A stretch of DNA of 64,000 nucleotides from Geomonas edaphica (GTDB lineage Bacteria; Desulfobacterota; Desulfuromonadia; Geobacterales; Geobacteraceae), in NCBI RefSeq assembly GCF_004917075.1, contig NZ_SSYB01000002.1, forward strand, positions 271,766-335,765, in the 5' to 3' direction. The notes below the pieces were generated by a model. That model searched no databases. It saw only the letters and a program-made list of their open reading frames with translations, and was not told the origin of the DNA. The position numbers and the translations under genes are program-made. Each line of letters starts with the position of its first letter. The stretch's first letter is position 1. Positions 63,785 through 64,000 of this stretch are shown one piece after another.

Positions 63785-63982
63785 TCACACCAGGCAGAGG
63801 TTCGGATCGAGCTTTCCGACCGGAACGCGGTCCGAGAGCTCCTGGTACTTCAGGCATTCCCTGAATCGGCAGCTGCAGAACATGATGATCTGCTTCACGT
63901 CGTGCGGCGAGATGTAGCCGCAGCCTACGTCGCAGTAATCGTCATTTTTGCCGAAGAAGGGGCAGACCTTTGTTTCCTGCAT
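63785..63982 (-). CDS. Unknown Cys-rich 65-residue protein
   Basis: Eight cysteines are arranged as CPFFG, YCDVGCGYISPHDV, FCSCRFREC and NLC, suggesting a metal- or Fe-S-binding mini-protein. It has no signal peptide. AGAGG lies about 7 bases before the ATG, which is 18 bases from the window end. It probably heads or sits within the minus-strand operon of unknown membrane proteins. Confidence 0.6.
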   Translation of the reverse strand: MQETKVCPFFGKNDDYCDVGCGYISPHDVKQIIMFCSCRFRECLKYQELSDRVPVGKLDPNLCLV

Positions 63983-64000
63983 AAGACCTCTATTCCTCTT

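Overview
The window looks like a chromosomal segment of a Geobacter/Geomonas-type member of the Desulfuromonadota. The pointers are high GC content, an EtfAB plus membrane Fe-S oxidoreductase module, an acetate-permease type symporter with a DUF485 partner, several large hybrid sensor kinases (one with a PocR domain), a GEMM-class cyclic-dinucleotide riboswitch, and a selenocysteine tRNA. Gene density is ordinary and most genes run in short operons. No rRNA, prophage, intact insertion sequence or CRISPR array was seen.

Layout. 1-6400: the end of an adenosine deaminase gene, a DUF3135 gene, a small envelope-stress operon (DUF1469 holin-like, DUF3618, YtxH), a PanE-HD domain fusion with a DUF3187 protein, and a divergent HxlR regulator/quinone oxidoreductase pair. 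6400-10000: an accessory stretch with a BrnT/BrnA-like toxin-antitoxin pair, several unknown genes, a decayed 21-bp tandem repeat array and a probable gene relic. 10050-18900: a RelA/SpoT-type synthetase, a hybrid kinase with periplasmic and PocR sensors, a TPR protein, cmoAB for tRNA wobble modification, and a LysE-type exporter. 18936-32400: accessory DNA with a UvrD-like helicase followed by two unknown genes, a riboswitch-controlled cheR-hybrid kinase operon, an orphan merB, a methyltransferase, two unknown genes, several hairpin repeats and an M48 peptidase.

32460-38800: selC, then yggT-divIVA-yggU-CBS, fmdB-like, folD, galU and tonB. 37990-44100: etfB, ferredoxin-fused etfA and a membrane Fe-S oxidoreductase, which together should carry electrons from acyl-CoA dehydrogenases to menaquinone, followed by a CapA-like protein and a glutamine amidotransferase-like protein. 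44225-48800: a hybrid kinase overlapping a REC-PAS-GGDEF-EAL regulator. 49246-53640: glnB/glnK with amt, a ferritin-like protein, an inositol monophosphatase and a universal stress protein. 53629-64000, nearly all on the minus strand: a sugar isomerase-like protein, two DUF294-type proteins bracketing a DUF4212/sodium:solute symporter pair, the acetate-permease/DUF485 pair, and unknown membrane and Cys-rich proteins.

The items most worth following up are the 21-bp repeat array (8572-8970), the riboswitch with a duplicated 7-mer that could form a switching helix (23010-23154), the PanE-HD fusion with an internal ribosome-binding site, the paired inverted repeats resembling non-autonomous mobile elements (three loci), and the helicase plus zinc-finger protein cluster. 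All family assignments were made by reading motifs by eye; no database search was run.
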